Below, in pieces: positions 61,787-64,000 of a DNA stretch of 64,000 nucleotides. The DNA is taken from contig NZ_LXES01000038.1 in NCBI RefSeq assembly GCF_001654845.1, positions 170,223 to 234,222 of the forward strand. The letters run 5' to 3'. The position numbers and the translations under genes were made by a program. The notes under the pieces were generated by a model that worked only from the letters and a program-made list of their open reading frames with translations, ran no database searches and was not told the origin of the DNA. Source of the stretch: Enterobacter soli ATCC BAA-2102. Lineage in GTDB: Bacteria; Pseudomonadota; Gammaproteobacteria; Enterobacterales; Enterobacteriaceae. Each line of letters begins with the position of its first letter. Position 1 is the stretch's first letter.

Positions 61787-63847
61787 ATGATGAATAAATT
61801 TGCGCCTTTAAGTTCAAAGGTCGCTGCGTTATTGCATGGCGCCGACTATAACCCGGAGCAATGGGAGAATTATCCCGGTATTATTGAAAAAGATATCGCC
61901 ATGATGAAGCAGGCGAAATGTAATGTCATGTCGGTCGGGATATTTAGCTGGGCGAAACTTGAACCCCGCGAAGGGGAATATGATTTCGCCTGGCTGGACA
62001 CTATTATTGAAAAGCTTTATGCGGCGGGTATTCATATTTTCCTGGCGACGCCAACCGGCGCACGCCCGGCATGGATGTCGCAAAAATACCCGGAAGTGCT
62101 GCGCGTGGGGCGCAACCGCGTGCCTGCACTGCATGGCGGGCGTCATAACCACTGCATGACGTCTCCGGTGTATCGCGACAAGACGCTGAAAATCAACAGC
62201 CTGCTGGCGGAACGCTATTCGCAGCACCCGGCGGTGCTGGGCTGGCATATTTCGAATGAATACGGTGGGGAATGCCACTGTAACCTGTGTCAGGAACGTT
62301 TCCGCGACTGGCTGAAGGCGCGCTATAAAACCCTGGATGCCCTGAACCATGCGTGGTGGAGCACCTTCTGGAGCCATACCTACACCGACTGGTCACAGAT
62401 TGAGTCACCGTCACCGCAGGGAGAGGTGTCGATCCACGGCCTGAACCTCGACTGGCGACGCTTTAATACGGCGCAGGTGACCGATTTCTGCCGCCATGAA
62501 GTGGCCCCGCTGAAAGCCGCGAATGCGGAACTGCCGGTGACGACCAACTTCATGGAGTATTTCTACGATTACGACTACTGGCAGCTGGCCGAAGCGATCG
62601 ACTTTATCTCCTGGGACAGCTACCCGATGTGGCACAGGGAGAAAGACGAAACGCAGCTTGCCTGCTACACCGCCATGTATCACGACATGATGCGCAGCCT
62701 GAAGGGCGGCAAACCCTTTGTGTTGATGGAGTCCACGCCGAGCACCACCAACTGGCAGCCGACCAGCAAGCTGAAAAAACCGGGGATGCATATTCTCTCC
62801 TCGATGCAGGCGGTGGCCCACGGTGCGGATGCAGTGCAGTACTTCCAGTGGCGCAAGAGCCGTGGGTCGGTGGAGAAATTCCACGGGGCGATTATCGACC
62901 ACGTGGGTCACCTGGATACCCGCGTCGGACGGGAAGTGACGCGCCTTGGCGAAATGCTTGAACGTTTGCCGGATGTCGTGGGCTGCCGCACTGAAGCCCG
63001 GGTGGCGATTATCTTCGACCAGCAAAACCGCTGGGCGCTGGACGATGCCGAAGGGCCGCGGAACAAGGGAATGGAGTACGAGAAAACCGTTAACGAGCAC
63101 TATCGCCCATTCTGGGAGCAGGGTATCGCGGTGGATATCATTGACGCTGACGGCGATCTCAGCCCGTACGCGCTGGTCATCGCGCCAATGCTTTATATGG
63201 TGCGTGAAGGCTTTGCCGAACGTGCAGAGGCCTTTGTCGCTGCGGGCGGGCATCTGGTGACGACCTACTGGAGCGGAGTGGTGAATGAAACGGATCTTTG
63301 CCATCTGGGCGGTTTCCCGGGGCCACTGCGTAAGCTGGTAGGGATCTGGGCTGAGGAGATTGATTGTCTGGATGACGGCGAACGTAACCTGGTCCAGGGG
63401 CTGGCGGGTAATGCGGCAGGGTTGCAGGGGCCGTATCAGGTTCGTCATCTGTGCGAGCTGATCCACGCTGAGTCCGCGCAGGTGCTGGCGACCTACCGTG
63501 ATGATTTTTACGCTGGTCGGCCTGCCGTCACGGTGAACCGCTTTGGTAAAGGTAAAGCGTGGCACGTGGCATCGCGCAACGATTTGCCGTTCCAGCGTGA
63601 TTTCTTCGCCGCCATTATCAACGAGCTGGCGTTGCCACGGGCCATCGACGGCGACTTCCCGCCGGGTGTGGTCGCAACAGCGCGCACGGACGGTGAAACC
63701 ACCTGGGCGTTTGTGCAGAACTTTACCGCCCAGCAGCAGCTTATTACGTTGCCGCAAGGGTATACCGACTGCATGACAGACGCCGTTGCTACGGGCGATA
63801 CTGTGCTGCTGGCGTGGGACTGCCGGGTGCTGAAGCGTAAAGCGTAG
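61787..63847 (+). CDS. ganA: Beta-galactosidase GanA (GH42)
   Basis: 686 residues without a signal peptide. GH42 catalytic barrel: LLHGADYNPEQW at the start, acid/base Glu in GWHISNEYGGECHC (about 157), nucleophile Glu in FVLMESTPSTTNWQP (about 314). The four-Cys zinc cluster typical of GH42 is partly visible (ECHCNLCQ). A glutaminase-like trimerisation domain follows from about 400, then a small beta domain. It hydrolyses imported galacto-oligosaccharides in the cytoplasm. A second ATG follows the first codon. Confidence 0.94.
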   Translation: MMNKFAPLSSKVAALLHGADYNPEQWENYPGIIEKDIAMMKQAKCNVMSVGIFSWAKLEPREGEYDFAWLDTIIEKLYAAGIHIFLATPTGARPAWMSQKYPEVLRVGRNRVPALHGGRHNHCMTSPVYRDKTLKINSLLAERYSQHPAVLGWHISNEYGGECHCNLCQERFRDWLKARYKTLDALNHAWWSTFWSHTYTDWSQIESPSPQGEVSIHGLNLDWRRFNTAQVTDFCRHEVAPLKAANAELPVTTNFMEYFYDYDYWQLAEAIDFISWDSYPMWHREKDETQLACYTAMYHDMMRSLKGGKPFVLMESTPSTTNWQPTSKLKKPGMHILSSMQAVAHGADAVQYFQWRKSRGSVEKFHGAIIDHVGHLDTRVGREVTRLGEMLERLPDVVGCRTEARVAIIFDQQNRWALDDAEGPRNKGMEYEKTVNEHYRPFWEQGIAVDIIDADGDLSPYALVIAPMLYMVREGFAERAEAFVAAGGHLVTTYWSGVVNETDLCHLGGFPGPLRKLVGIWAEEIDCLDDGERNLVQGLAGNAAGLQGPYQVRHLCELIHAESAQVLATYRDDFYAGRPAVTVNRFGKGKAWHVASRNDLPFQRDFFAAIINELALPRAIDGDFPPGVVATARTDGETTWAFVQNFTAQQQLITLPQGYTDCMTDAVATGDTVLLAWDCRVLKRKA

Positions 63848-63857
63848 TTGATTTTCT

Positions 63858-63878
63858 CCCTCTCCCTGTGGGAGAGGG
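63858..63878. repeat. Palindromic intergenic element / possible terminator after ganA
   Basis: CCCTCTCCC / GGGAGAGGG nine-base stem with a TGT loop, a sequence common in enterobacterial intergenic repeats. No clear T-run, so termination is uncertain. The remaining 120 bases to the window end show no gene; the last bases (TAGGCCGGGGCGAGGCG) look like the start of another REP element. Confidence 0.6.
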
Positions 63879-64000
63879 ATCCCCAATAATGTTTGTCTTT
63901 ATTCAGCGATGACATTACGCCATTGAAATAAAAGACTACTAGCGGCTCCATGGTCCGGCTGAAAATCGCTGAAGCGTTTCCTGTAGGCCGGGGCGAGGCG

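Noticed and set aside
62411..63886. Long minus-strand frame of 491 codons opposite ganA
   Set aside because: It is antisense to a clear GH42 gene, lacks a ribosome site and recognisable domain, and arises from GC-rich codon use. The same holds for long frames opposite hpxW (47791-49191) and hpxO (38013-39002).

Overview
The window is chromosomal DNA of an enterobacterium of the Enterobacter type (Enterobacter, Lelliottia or Leclercia are all possible). The first 17 kb follow the Escherichia coli order around ompA: pqiB(end)-pqiC-rmf-fabA-lonH-matP-ompA-sulA-sxy-yccS-yccF-helD-mgsA-yccT-yccU-hspQ-rlmI-acyP-tusE-yccA, ending at a serT tRNA. The E. coli hya hydrogenase operon that normally follows serT is absent and accessory DNA stands in its place. 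The genus is inferred from gene content and protein sequence only; no rRNA is present.

Layout. (1) 1-17.4 kb: core backbone. (2) 17.6-19.3 kb: an OppA/MppA-like peptide-binding protein. (3) 19.4-26.4 kb: two full serT copies in direct orientation, each with its own promoter and terminator, bracketing a minus-strand operon: AfuABC/Fbp-like ABC importer, an inositol-monophosphatase/tyrosine-phosphatase fusion, and a LacI-type regulator. (4) 26.6-33.6 kb: an AT-rich island with a DUF805 membrane protein and a class II microcin locus. It holds three double-glycine precursor genes, one intact, one stopped by an in-frame TAA and one frameshifted. Each has a small membrane protein beside it (probable immunity), and a CvaA-like and CvaB-like exporter pair follows. 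(5) 33.8-35.6 kb: DUF421/DUF3290 membrane pair and a VOC-family protein. (6) 35.9-55.7 kb: a continuous purine-nitrogen (hpx) locus. It covers hypoxanthine/xanthine oxidation (hpxDE), urate to allantoin (hpxO, hpxT, hpxQ), guanine deamination, an NCS1 permease, allantoin to allantoate (hpxSAB), oxamate and end-product steps (hpxWXYZ), regulator hpxU, an ABC importer (hpxFGHI), and allantoate to ureidoglycine and beyond (hpxK, hpxJ). (7) 55.7-63.9 kb: a galactan/galacto-oligosaccharide locus (ATPase, binding protein, two permeases, GH53 endo-galactanase, GH42 beta-galactosidase).

How it works together. The hpx locus would take guanine, xanthine, urate, allantoin and allantoate down to ammonia, glyoxylate-level carbon and oxamate/oxalate. 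I find six sequences fitting the sigma-54 -24/-12 consensus in front of its operons and two NtrC-like dyads, so the locus looks nitrogen-regulated as a unit. The gan locus would cut galactan outside the cytoplasm, import oligosaccharides and hydrolyse them inside.

The most unusual part is the microcin island. The leaders resemble, from memory, those of microcins S and PDI. The mature regions share a GN(A/S)GDH start. Two of three toxin genes are broken while all three putative immunity genes and the exporter are intact. No integrase, transposase, CRISPR array or replication origin was recognised.
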